DNA of 64,000 nucleotides from Nostoc foliaceum FACHB-393. Its GTDB lineage: Bacteria > Cyanobacteriota > Cyanobacteriia > Cyanobacteriales > Nostocaceae. A program made the translations under genes and the position numbers. Position 1 is the first letter of the stretch. The number at the start of each line of letters is the position of its first letter. Positions 37,309-45,343 of this stretch are shown piece after piece. The stretch spans positions 1 through 64,000 of the forward strand of contig NZ_JACJTD010000009.1 in the NCBI RefSeq assembly GCF_014698505.1, written 5' to 3'. The notes under the pieces were generated by a model. That model was not told where the DNA came from and made no database searches. It saw only the letters and a list, made by a program, of their open reading frames with translations.

Positions 37309-37548
37309 ATGGAAGGAACTAACGAGCTTAAAAGAAGTAGGGATGTCTACATAAAAAACACACAGGGGAACACAGTCAGTTCTGAAATGACTGATGAAGA
37401 TTGGTTTAGCTTAGGAAAATCTGATGCCTGGGCTGGAAAACCCAAAATTTCACCAGAACAAGATTCTCAAGCGGCGAGTATGTATGACTTAGGTTACAGC
37501 GAGGGCGAAATTCAACGTTCACCAACTGAAACTAGAAAGGCTCCTTAG
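37309..37548 (+). CDS. Small hypothetical protein
   Basis: A short hydrophilic protein. The frame opens at 37249, but the ATG at 37309 (MEGTNELKRSRD) looks a better start. SEMTDEDWFSLGKSDAWAGKPKISPEQDSQAASMYDLGYSEGEI contains two similar acidic segments (WFSLGKSDAWAG and SMYDLGYSEG), which favours a real protein. I do not recognise it. It lies just after the DUF928 gene and before the right flanking repeat. Confidence 0.45.
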   Translation: MEGTNELKRSRDVYIKNTQGNTVSSEMTDEDWFSLGKSDAWAGKPKISPEQDSQAASMYDLGYSEGEIQRSPTETRKAP

Positions 37549-37708
37549 TAGTCACAAATCTTCAGAAGGCAGGAGACCGCGAGGACATGGAAGAACCTCT
37601 CCCCCAACCCCTCTCCGAACCGGAGAGGGGAGTTTGGCTCCCCCTTCCCTAGCAGGGAAGGGGGAAGGGGGGTTAGGTTTTTGATTACTGAATCGATGCT
37701 CTAGGAGC

Positions 37709-37788
37709 AGCATTTCCAGCAAGAGGCTGGAAACGAGATTTGAAAAGGGTTTTAGCTTAAGTTGACACGTATGGGCAATGCCATGTCC
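37709..37788. repeat. Right copy of the repeat flanking the sigma/CHAT module
   Basis: A hairpin (TTTCCAGCaagagGCTGGAAA) is followed by GGGTTTTAGCTTAAGTTGAC and ACGTATGGGCAATGCCATGT. This matches the copy at 31450-31531 in order and orientation with several substitutions. Confidence 0.7.
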
Positions 37789-37994
37789 CTACGAGTATCT
37801 GTGTTCATCTGTGGTTAATCATTTTTTTCTCGCTATATACCAATTTGAACAACGATTGGGACAGATAAAATACTCAAAGAGATTATCAGTAAATCTTTGA
37901 CAATCTAAAATCCAAAATCAGAAATGGTATTATCCGTAGTTCTATATAAAAAATTACTACTTTGTCTTGGCAATTTTCTTCAGGAAATTAAAAT

Positions 37995-38018
37995 AGCTCT
38001 AGCAGTTTTGCTAGAGCT
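37995..38018 (-). terminator. Terminator after the repeat-protein gene
   Basis: A perfect 10-bp stem (AGCTCTAGCA, loop of four, TGCTAGAGCT) lies 35 bases after the stop of the minus-strand gene at 38052. On the minus strand it is followed by ATTTTAATTT. Confidence 0.7.
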
Positions 38019-38051
38019 AATTCTATTGGCTATCGCATCAATTCTAATTTA

Positions 38052-39038
38052 TTAGAGTTGTTTGCCATTAAATAAACCTTCAACTTTTTTGTCAGGATAG
38101 CTTTTCTTATTAAATTCTAAGTTAGCGATCGCTTGCTCTTGTGACCAACCCGGTTCAAAGCCAACTCTCGTTCCATCCCAGATTAATTCATATCCGACTT
38201 TTTGACCGTTGAATAAACCTTCAACTTTCTTGTCGGGATAGCTTTTCTTATTGAATTCTAAATTAGCGATCGCTTGTTGGAGTGTCCAACCCGGTTCAAA
38301 GCCAACTCTCGTTCCATCCCAGATTAATTCATAGCCGACTTTTTGACCGTTGAATAAACCTTCAACTTTCTTGTCGGGATAGCTTTTCTTATTGAATTCT
38401 AAATTAGCGATCGCTTGTTGGAGTGTCCAACCCGGTTCAAAGCCAACTCTCGTTCCATCCCAGATTAATTCATATCCGACTTTTTGACCATTGAATAAAC
38501 CTTCAACTTTCTTGTCAGGATAGCTTTTCTTATTGAATTCTAGGTTAGCGATCGCTTGTTGCAGTGTCCAACTGGGTTCCATGCCAACTTGGACTCCATC
38601 CCAGAAAAGTTGGTATTTACCTAAAGCGTTTGGATTTTGGGTTGGTTGAGAAGCAGTATTGCCTGAATTGGGTAAATTGATGGCAAAATTGTCACCTTTG
38701 CAACGGCGAAATGCACATGCTTCTGCTTTCCCTTCAAATCTTAGTGGACTTCCCTTAACACAACCTTGTACTTGGGCGTAAGAGCCAGCAAAATCAACAG
38801 TACCAAAAGTCGCACAACCACCATCACGACCTATATATTGTTTCTGACTGGTGATTGGCCCAAGCTTGGCATAAAATTCGTAACCAGCACCTTTTTCTTC
38901 AACACATACACCTACACCTTTAACATCTATGCAATTAGCCTTATCTTGTGCCATTGCAGGTTGAGCAAAATTCAATGAAAATAGTGGCGCACCGACGCTG
39001 ATAAGTGCTGCAAGTAGACCTAATGGTTTACGGGACAT
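38052..39038 (-). CDS. Secreted protein with four 47-residue repeats
   Basis: I chose the ATG at 39038 (MSRKPLGLLAALIS), which has an AAGGAAAA ribosome-binding site and starts a clean signal peptide ending AMAQ; an upstream ATG at 39104 would bury it. After a cysteine-containing N-terminal domain (about 110 residues, six Cys) and a short linker come four repeats. Each has the pattern YELIWDGTRVGFEPGW then TLQQAIANLEFNKKSYPDKKVEGLFNGQ. The DNA of repeats two to four is almost identical, so they arose recently. It is probably a periplasmic or surface protein with a modular binding domain. I do not recognise the family. Confidence 0.82.
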   Translation of the reverse strand: MSRKPLGLLAALISVGAPLFSLNFAQPAMAQDKANCIDVKGVGVCVEEKGAGYEFYAKLGPITSQKQYIGRDGGCATFGTVDFAGSYAQVQGCVKGSPLRFEGKAEACAFRRCKGDNFAINLPNSGNTASQPTQNPNALGKYQLFWDGVQVGMEPSWTLQQAIANLEFNKKSYPDKKVEGLFNGQKVGYELIWDGTRVGFEPGWTLQQAIANLEFNKKSYPDKKVEGLFNGQKVGYELIWDGTRVGFEPGWTLQQAIANLEFNKKSYPDKKVEGLFNGQKVGYELIWDGTRVGFEPGWSQEQAIANLEFNKKSYPDKKVEGLFNGKQL

Positions 39039-39419
39039 AAATTTTTCCTTACGAGTAGATTGGTGAGACGAAAAAGCAGATTTAGAGGTGTAATTAGTAG
39101 TCATGGTTTACGTTCCTTTGTTGAGTAGTTAACGGTATGATTGTTTATAAGTTGATTTGCTGTTGAGCTAGGCAAAATTAACAGGGCAAATCGCTCATCA
39201 TGCTGATGATTTGCTGCCACTGTACAAATCTGCATTGGGCAGAAATAATGACTACCTGGCTTCAACTTCTGTGGAGAGTAGTTAAAGTAGTTTGGATTAT
39301 CGCAACCTCGAATTTGTTGGTTGGCGTTACTTACTTCACCCTCCACAGAGTTACACGTTTAACTTTTGAGGTTTATGCACTCAAATAAGAACAAAGCCAA
39401 AAAATTTTTTAACAACCCA
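39039..39419. other. Upstream region of the repeat-protein gene
   Basis: No convincing gene is seen. It separates the TPR-CHAT gene from the repeat-protein gene on the same strand and should hold the latter's promoter. A 62-residue hydrophobic plus-strand frame exists but has no supporting signals. Confidence 0.4.
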
Positions 39420-42035
39420 CTAGAGCCAATTTCCCAGCAAGACGTAAGATGCCCAATGTAAAGGATGGCGGTAATCTGGGTCTTTTAAAAGAGAGAGTTG
39501 AGCTTGCCGCAGTGCTTCTGCTTTTGTCACCTGCTTTGTTGCCAATTCTTTATAAAATTGACCAATGAGGCGAGCACCAGATTCATCATCCAAACTCCAA
39601 AGAGAAGCTAAGGTACTGCGTGCACCTGCTTGAATTGCCACCCCAGCCAGTCCTAAAGCTGCTCGTTTGTCTCCCTCGGCAGTTTCGCAAGCACTGAGAA
39701 CGAGTAATTCAATTGGCTCAGGTGTAGTTTGCTCTCTGCTGCGAAGCAAATCTTTTAGTTCGTTGAGTTTAATCGGTTTATCCCAAGCCAGCACAAAGGT
39801 TTCATCAGCATTGGAACTAAATTGACCATGAGTTGCCAGATGCACTACAGAGAAGGGCACAGAGTCAATCTGTTTTCGTAATTCTGAACTAGTAAATTTC
39901 TGATTCACGAGAACTTCGCTAGGGACTTCCGACTCAATTGCTTTTAATTCGTCACTGACATTTGGTAAGGAACTAAACCCATGTCGTGCTTCTGTGAGTC
40001 CAGCGACCAAAGTTTTTAGCCTACCTTGGCGTAAAGGACGGGGCCCTAATAGCTCTAACCCAGGCGTAAGGGCAATACTGTATTTCTCTACCAAATACTG
40101 TTTGCCATCATACAAGGCTGCGATCGCCACATTCCGCAAAGCACCATCTAAGACGAAAACTAATGTTTTCACCTGACTTTCAGACAGTTCTGCTTCCACA
40201 GGGCGAATTAACCAGTCATAAACTTTTGCAGATAATAATTTCCCTTCAGGGGTTGTGAAAGGCTTTTCTAAATTTTCTCTAAGTTGCTCTATAACTTCTT
40301 CTACTTCGTGTTGAGTTATTTTGGTGGCATAGTGGCGTAGTGGCTGCTGAGGTAAACTCAGAATTACTTCTAGTCGGTCTGGGAGAATAATGGGATAAAT
40401 TACCGCTGCTTCTGATTGTTGAATCTGCTCAATCGGTACTATCTGTCCTTGTAGACAAGCTGAACGAAAGAAGTTGTCGAGTTCTGCTAGTTGTAGTGAT
40501 TCAATTACTTGACGAGCTTGTTTTAGTTCCACCTGACTAGGTTCTACGCTTTCGCCCGGATTTAACAGTAATTGTACATAGTCACGATATACAGGCTCTA
40601 CAGCTTCACGGAAGGAAAATTGAATATCACTGTTAATCGCCACCAAATCGCTACGCAGAGATTTTAATGTTGTGAAAGCTACTTCGTAGGCAGATGTTGC
40701 TGGCTTGATTTCCCCTTGGGCTTTTAAAATGCGTCCTAATTGCCATTGCCACTGATAACTAATATGTGGAGCATTAATGGCTTGAGCTATTTGCAAAGCC
40801 TGCTGGGTTAAATCTTGAGCATTTGACCACTGCTGAGTTTGTTCATATAGTCTACCTAGATAACCCAAAGCATAAGATTCTGCTTGTTGGTCACTTAAGT
40901 TTTGAGCTTCTTGAATTGCGATCGCCAGTAGTTTAGCAGATTCAGCGTTTCCTTTAGTTCCCAGTTTCACCAAACTTTTGGCAAGGTTGATGCGAGAGTA
41001 AATTGTTGAGCGACTGGGAGGTAAATTACTAAACTTTGGCTGGATTTTTAGCAAGAGATTCTCGGCTTTTTTCGTTTGTCCAGTTGCTATCAAAAGCTGG
41101 AGTTGATTGATTTGAGACTGAATCTGCGTCATGCTGCTTGCAGAGGCAGTAGTTGCAGCCTGTTCGTAGTATGCCAATGCTGCATCTGTATTGCTTTGGG
41201 CATAAGCTGTGTTACCCAGGCTGAGTAAGGTGGCACTCAATTCTTGTTGTGACGCATTAGCGCCACCCTGTAGCATTTGCAAACTTTGCTGTAAAACTCT
41301 GCGAGAATCAGCGAAAGCGCCCACTGATTTAAGAACGTTGCCCAGGCTACGCAATCCTGTAGTTTTTAACTGCCGGTCTGGTTGATTCTCTAGTGTTTGT
41401 TCTACTTCTGCTAGGGTTTTACGAGCTTGGAGATAAAGCCCTAGAGCTTGTTGGGCTTGAGCTTGATTAATTAAACTGCCAATTCTGCCTTGTGTATAGC
41501 CTGCTGTGGTATAAATGGCAGTTGCCTGTTGCCAACTATTGAGAGCTTCTTCTGTTTTACCTTGAGCTAATTGCAAACTTCCTTGAGTGTTGAGCGCTTG
41601 GGCAAGGATAAGTTTTGTTTGTGCTGTTGTCTGTTTGGAGTTTTGGATTAAATTCAAGCTAGAGCTAATTGTCTTAGTTGCCTGCTGCCACTGTCCCAAC
41701 TGCTGGTAAGCCAAGGAGAGATAATTTAGCAACATAGCTTGAGACGATAAATTCTTTTCTGCTTTGAGTGCCAATTGCCAAATATTTACAGCTTCAGCAT
41801 ATCGTTCTGCTTGGTACAGTTCTCTACCTTGTTTAATTAAATTTGAGTTCGATAAATATTGTGTTGATCTCTGCTCTATTTTCTCTTCTACAAGCAGAGG
41901 TTGAACAGAAGAGGCTGTAACTTGCCTGAATTTGAGCATCAGAGTTAGACTCATCCCCGTTAGCACACAAAGCAGAAAAGCTAGAGCTTTACGCAAAAAT
42001 CTTGGCTGTTTTTTTGCCATCTGAGAGTCCAACAT
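39420..42035 (-). CDS. TPR-CHAT protein (putative caspase-like protease)
   Basis: The start at 42035 overlaps the stop of the upstream exoprotein gene as TGATG, so translation is coupled; a longer frame to 42056 exists. The 871-residue product begins with a membrane anchor (RKALAFLLCVLTGMSLTLML), followed by about ten tetratricopeptide-type helices (to about residue 500). A C-terminal CHAT domain has the dyad His736 (VHLATHGQF) and Cys783 (LSACETAEG), with GLAGVAIQAGARSTLASLWSLDD. It resembles the TPR-CHAT proteases (as in Craspase) in domain order. It faces a secreted partner encoded in the same operon, so I infer a role in processing or controlling that protein. Confidence 0.9.
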   Translation of the reverse strand: MLDSQMAKKQPRFLRKALAFLLCVLTGMSLTLMLKFRQVTASSVQPLLVEEKIEQRSTQYLSNSNLIKQGRELYQAERYAEAVNIWQLALKAEKNLSSQAMLLNYLSLAYQQLGQWQQATKTISSSLNLIQNSKQTTAQTKLILAQALNTQGSLQLAQGKTEEALNSWQQATAIYTTAGYTQGRIGSLINQAQAQQALGLYLQARKTLAEVEQTLENQPDRQLKTTGLRSLGNVLKSVGAFADSRRVLQQSLQMLQGGANASQQELSATLLSLGNTAYAQSNTDAALAYYEQAATTASASSMTQIQSQINQLQLLIATGQTKKAENLLLKIQPKFSNLPPSRSTIYSRINLAKSLVKLGTKGNAESAKLLAIAIQEAQNLSDQQAESYALGYLGRLYEQTQQWSNAQDLTQQALQIAQAINAPHISYQWQWQLGRILKAQGEIKPATSAYEVAFTTLKSLRSDLVAINSDIQFSFREAVEPVYRDYVQLLLNPGESVEPSQVELKQARQVIESLQLAELDNFFRSACLQGQIVPIEQIQQSEAAVIYPIILPDRLEVILSLPQQPLRHYATKITQHEVEEVIEQLRENLEKPFTTPEGKLLSAKVYDWLIRPVEAELSESQVKTLVFVLDGALRNVAIAALYDGKQYLVEKYSIALTPGLELLGPRPLRQGRLKTLVAGLTEARHGFSSLPNVSDELKAIESEVPSEVLVNQKFTSSELRKQIDSVPFSVVHLATHGQFSSNADETFVLAWDKPIKLNELKDLLRSREQTTPEPIELLVLSACETAEGDKRAALGLAGVAIQAGARSTLASLWSLDDESGARLIGQFYKELATKQVTKAEALRQAQLSLLKDPDYRHPLHWASYVLLGNWL

Positions 42036-44875
42036 CAGTTTTGGGCAACTGGACAATTAATAGGTGTGAGTGAAGAGTTGTGAGGAGTAGTAGTGGGAGC
42101 TTGAGCTACAAGGGTAATAGTACCATCAGCATTAGTTACCCATCCTTGAGCTTCGGCGATCGCAGCAGGTGTTTGTGAAACTAAGCTTACCTTTTGTTGA
42201 GAGCCACTGATCTGTTCATTAAGCAATGCGTGGGGTTGCAAGTCTTGCCAGATGGCATCAGTGCTAAGTGGCTCAATGGGGTTAGGTGGCAAACCACCTC
42301 GCCCAGTGACTATAAATTCACTTTGTTGATTGGCTATTACTCCCCCAGCACTCTTACAGGTTTGGGCAATGAGTGTGGAAGCATCTACTATATTTGTGGG
42401 CAAATTCGCTAGTCCGCGACTGGGGTCGACATCGGGTGTGTTAATGTCTACAACTCCATTAATTCCCAGTTCTGAACTGGCGTTGATGTCACTGAGGGGT
42501 GTTAAAGTTTCACGGAATTGCAATCCAAAAATACCCTGAGCGGTAATATTAATTTTGCCTCCCGAACCCTCGAAGGCGTTGGCAATGATGTCGCTATTTT
42601 CATTGGGGACAGCGACCACAAAACTTGTATCAATATTGATATTGCCGCCATCACCTTTGTCGAAGGCTTGGGCACTAATTGAACTATTATTCCGCAATAC
42701 TACCAAATCGGATACTCTAAGCTGAATGTTAGCTTCACTACCAGAGGCTGTGGTAGCAGAGAGCGCTCCTTCGTTCAGTAAGATAGCCTTGGCGGTGATA
42801 TCTAAATTACCTGGATTGCCTACTCCCAAACCACTAACAGTAACTTGACCTCCATCTCGCACAACCAAATTCTTTGTAGCAATTGTGAGATTGCCAGAAT
42901 TTCCGAACCCTTGTGAACCAGCAGACAATATACTATTAACTCTACGAATACTAGAATTTCCCAACCCAGTATCTCCTATTCCAGAACCAGATACTTCTAT
43001 AGATTCCAAGGCATTCACAGTCACCTTTCCCCCTAAACCCTCATTAAAAGTGCTAGCGCCAACTTCTCCCCCGTTTTGAATCAGTAAATTCTCTACGTTG
43101 AGAGTTAATGTTCCTCCCGCTCCTCTAGCAAAAGTATTAGCTTGGATTTGTGCTCCATCTTGAACTACTAAGCGACTAGTGTTGATTGTTATATCTCCTC
43201 CCTTGCCAGTCGGTTGTGTAATGTCTGGTCGCCTTCCAACTGAACTGAATATGCCGCTACTTACTTGAGAACCATCGCTTCTTATGGCTGTACCGTTGGC
43301 TTCCACAGACTTAGAGGCATCCACAATCATTGTTCCGCCATTCCCTGAAGAGAAAGTGGATGTTCCTATCTGTGCGCCGTTACGGATAACTAACTGCCCA
43401 GTTTTAATTGTTAAATTTCCAGCATTACCTGTAGCACCTATATTAGATTGAGCAAACAAGCCGCTGGAATTCCGTCCACCCCCGTATATTCCACTTAGCT
43501 CTACAAATTCTTTCGCAATCACTGTCAGTTCTCCTCCCTGACCCGTGTTGAAAGTAGAAACCGATACGACTCCTCCATCTTTAACGATTAACCGTCCAGT
43601 ATCAATCGTTATATTGCCGCCTCTTCCCTGGGTCTGAGTTGTGGCAAAAAGACCAGTAGAAGACCCATTGAATGAAGTTCCAAAGAGTTCTACAGAATTC
43701 AAGGCATTCACAATTATTCTTCCACCTTGACCTACACCTCTGGTGTTAGCAAAAATACCTGAGCCATCCCCCATAATCAATCGGCTAGTGTTAATAATTA
43801 CGCTGCTTCCCTCTCCAGAACCAGAATTAGCGACATTGATTAGACTGTTCTCGTCAATCGGGGAACCTCCACTCATTTCTACCAAATCTGTGGCGTTGAT
43901 AATGACACTTCCTGGCTTTCCAGAACCTCTATTGCGGTTAAAAACTCCTGATTCTTCGCTGAGAGTGACTCGCCTACCTTGGAGATGAACGCTACCTATA
44001 CTTTGACTAATGGTGTCAGAATTAGCAATGATTTCAGCCCTACGAGACAATTGGATATCCCGATAATTTTCAATGCCTTCATAGCTTAATGTCAGAGGAA
44101 TAGCATCAGAGGCAAATGACCAGTTCAACTGGACAAGACCATTACCGAAGACAGATCCCAATTCTATCTGTCCCCCATCTGCTTTCATCCTCCCTTGTTC
44201 TAGAAAAATATCGCCTCCCACAAGTGCAAGGGTTCTTTGCGGTTGCACTTGGAGTCCGACAATTTCACCATTACTATCCTTAACAGTGGATTGGTTAAGG
44301 ATACTACCTGGATTTGCGGCAAATTGTAAGCCAAGAGGTACATTGACAGTCAACAAGGGAGGAATTTGGGGATTACTAGCACTAAAAGCAAAATTGTTAT
44401 CAAATCTCAAACTATCAGCTGTACTCGCTACAAAAGAACCTGCAATGTCTAATCTTGAATTGGCTCCAAATACAATACCATTGGGGTTAATTAAAAACAG
44501 ATTTGCATTACCTAAAACCCCTAATGTCCCCAAAATATTGGAGCGGTTATTACCTGTGACTCTCGTGAGGATATTCTCTACTCCCGTGGGGTTAGAGAAG
44601 TAAACCCGTTGTCCATCACCAATGCTAAATTCGCCAAAGCTGTGAAATAGGTTTGCTCCTCGGACTGCACCACCATCGATGCGTAGGCGTAGCCCGTCGT
44701 AGACATCGCCTATTGCTTCTTTAACCTCAACCTCTTGGATTAAGATTGATGATTCACTTCCCAAGGTGGTATCAGTTTTAATTTCGGCGAGGACATGGTT
44801 TTTTCCAAAAATAAAAGAACTCAGCGCCGAAAGGGCTAATGTAAAAAGTAACAGTTCTCTTAAAAATTTAAACAA
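42035..44875 (-). CDS. Two-partner-secretion (filamentous haemagglutinin-type) exoprotein
   Basis: 946 residues. A signal peptide is followed by a TPS/haemagglutination-activity domain: RIDGGAVRGANLFHSFGEFSIGDGQRVYFSNP, then NILGTLGVLGNANLFLINPNGIVFGANSRLDIAGSFVAST. A long right-handed beta-helix region of repeats such as GQGGxIxVNALNSVELFG and GNAGNLTIKTGQLVIRNGAQIGTSTF runs to about residue 780. The C-terminus includes CKSAGG and a Gln/Thr-rich tail. Such proteins are exported through an outer-membrane TpsB pore, which is not encoded nearby. A 30-bp dispersed repeat is inserted in frame (GDVYDGLRLR) just before the conserved RIDGG. The CHAT gene is coupled downstream. Confidence 0.92.
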   Translation of the reverse strand: MFKFLRELLLFTLALSALSSFIFGKNHVLAEIKTDTTLGSESSILIQEVEVKEAIGDVYDGLRLRIDGGAVRGANLFHSFGEFSIGDGQRVYFSNPTGVENILTRVTGNNRSNILGTLGVLGNANLFLINPNGIVFGANSRLDIAGSFVASTADSLRFDNNFAFSASNPQIPPLLTVNVPLGLQFAANPGSILNQSTVKDSNGEIVGLQVQPQRTLALVGGDIFLEQGRMKADGGQIELGSVFGNGLVQLNWSFASDAIPLTLSYEGIENYRDIQLSRRAEIIANSDTISQSIGSVHLQGRRVTLSEESGVFNRNRGSGKPGSVIINATDLVEMSGGSPIDENSLINVANSGSGEGSSVIINTSRLIMGDGSGIFANTRGVGQGGRIIVNALNSVELFGTSFNGSSTGLFATTQTQGRGGNITIDTGRLIVKDGGVVSVSTFNTGQGGELTVIAKEFVELSGIYGGGRNSSGLFAQSNIGATGNAGNLTIKTGQLVIRNGAQIGTSTFSSGNGGTMIVDASKSVEANGTAIRSDGSQVSSGIFSSVGRRPDITQPTGKGGDITINTSRLVVQDGAQIQANTFARGAGGTLTLNVENLLIQNGGEVGASTFNEGLGGKVTVNALESIEVSGSGIGDTGLGNSSIRRVNSILSAGSQGFGNSGNLTIATKNLVVRDGGQVTVSGLGVGNPGNLDITAKAILLNEGALSATTASGSEANIQLRVSDLVVLRNNSSISAQAFDKGDGGNINIDTSFVVAVPNENSDIIANAFEGSGGKINITAQGIFGLQFRETLTPLSDINASSELGINGVVDINTPDVDPSRGLANLPTNIVDASTLIAQTCKSAGGVIANQQSEFIVTGRGGLPPNPIEPLSTDAIWQDLQPHALLNEQISGSQQKVSLVSQTPAAIAEAQGWVTNADGTITLVAQAPTTTPHNSSLTPINCPVAQN
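44681..44710. repeat. 30-bp dispersed repeat inside the exoprotein gene
   Basis: The minus strand reads GGCGATGTCTACGACGGGCT then ACGCCTACGC and adds ten codons (GDVYDGLRLR) without a frame change. Close copies lie at 57832-57860 and 60895-60924. Confidence 0.85.
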
Positions 44876-45041
44876 TTTTTACAAAATAAATATTAATTGT
44901 TGTTATAAATAATAACACTCTTTGATTTTTTTAGGTTTACCAAGAATGGAGATTTTGTCCAATTGTAAAAAATTGTTGAAGACAGAATCTCTATATAAAT
45001 CCAAATTCCATTATCGTGCTATCGCACTCATGTTTTATTTG

Positions 45042-45272
45042 TTAATTTATTTGTACTAGCAAGAAAGCTTTTACTAAACCTGAAAGGTCAGTGTCCTTGA
45101 TGAATTGACACTCGATTGCATCCAATTCCAGAGACGCGGCTTTAAGGGACTCCATAACTGCCCCACTCTCACGATCATCGGCATCGGCTGCATCTATAAC
45201 AGTGTATCCATCTGATAGTTTAAATCTAGGCGATCGCGTTGCTAATCTCTTGACTGCACACATTACTGACAT
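45042..45272 (-). CDS. Small hypothetical protein
   Basis: A 76-residue frame, unrecognised. It is hydrophilic at first (AVKRLATRSPRFKLSDGYTVIDAADADDRESG) and helical later (MESLKAASLELDAIECQFI). It is divergent from the AAA ATPase gene with about 70 bases between. The ribosome-binding site is weak, so expression is uncertain. Confidence 0.42.
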   Translation of the reverse strand: MSVMCAVKRLATRSPRFKLSDGYTVIDAADADDRESGAVMESLKAASLELDAIECQFIKDTDLSGLVKAFLLVQIN

Positions 45273-45343
45273 CTTAATGTTAGATTAGATTATCCTAATT
45301 TGATATCTTTCTAAGTGCCAGTTAACCAGAAGAATAAATAAAC

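Larger units (their letters stand above)
37549..38051. other. Intergenic region with dispersed repeats
   Basis: No gene is visible. A hairpin-rich dispersed repeat (AACCTCTCCCCCAACCCCTC, then GAACCGGAGAGGGGAG and a GGGAAGGGGG tract) fills about 37590-37680. The right flanking repeat of the CHAT module lies at 37709-37788 and a terminator at 37995-38018. Confidence 0.65.

Noticed and set aside
39200-39388. 62-residue plus-strand ORF
   Set aside because: It lies in the leader of the divergent repeat-protein gene, with no ribosome-binding site and no recognisable pattern.
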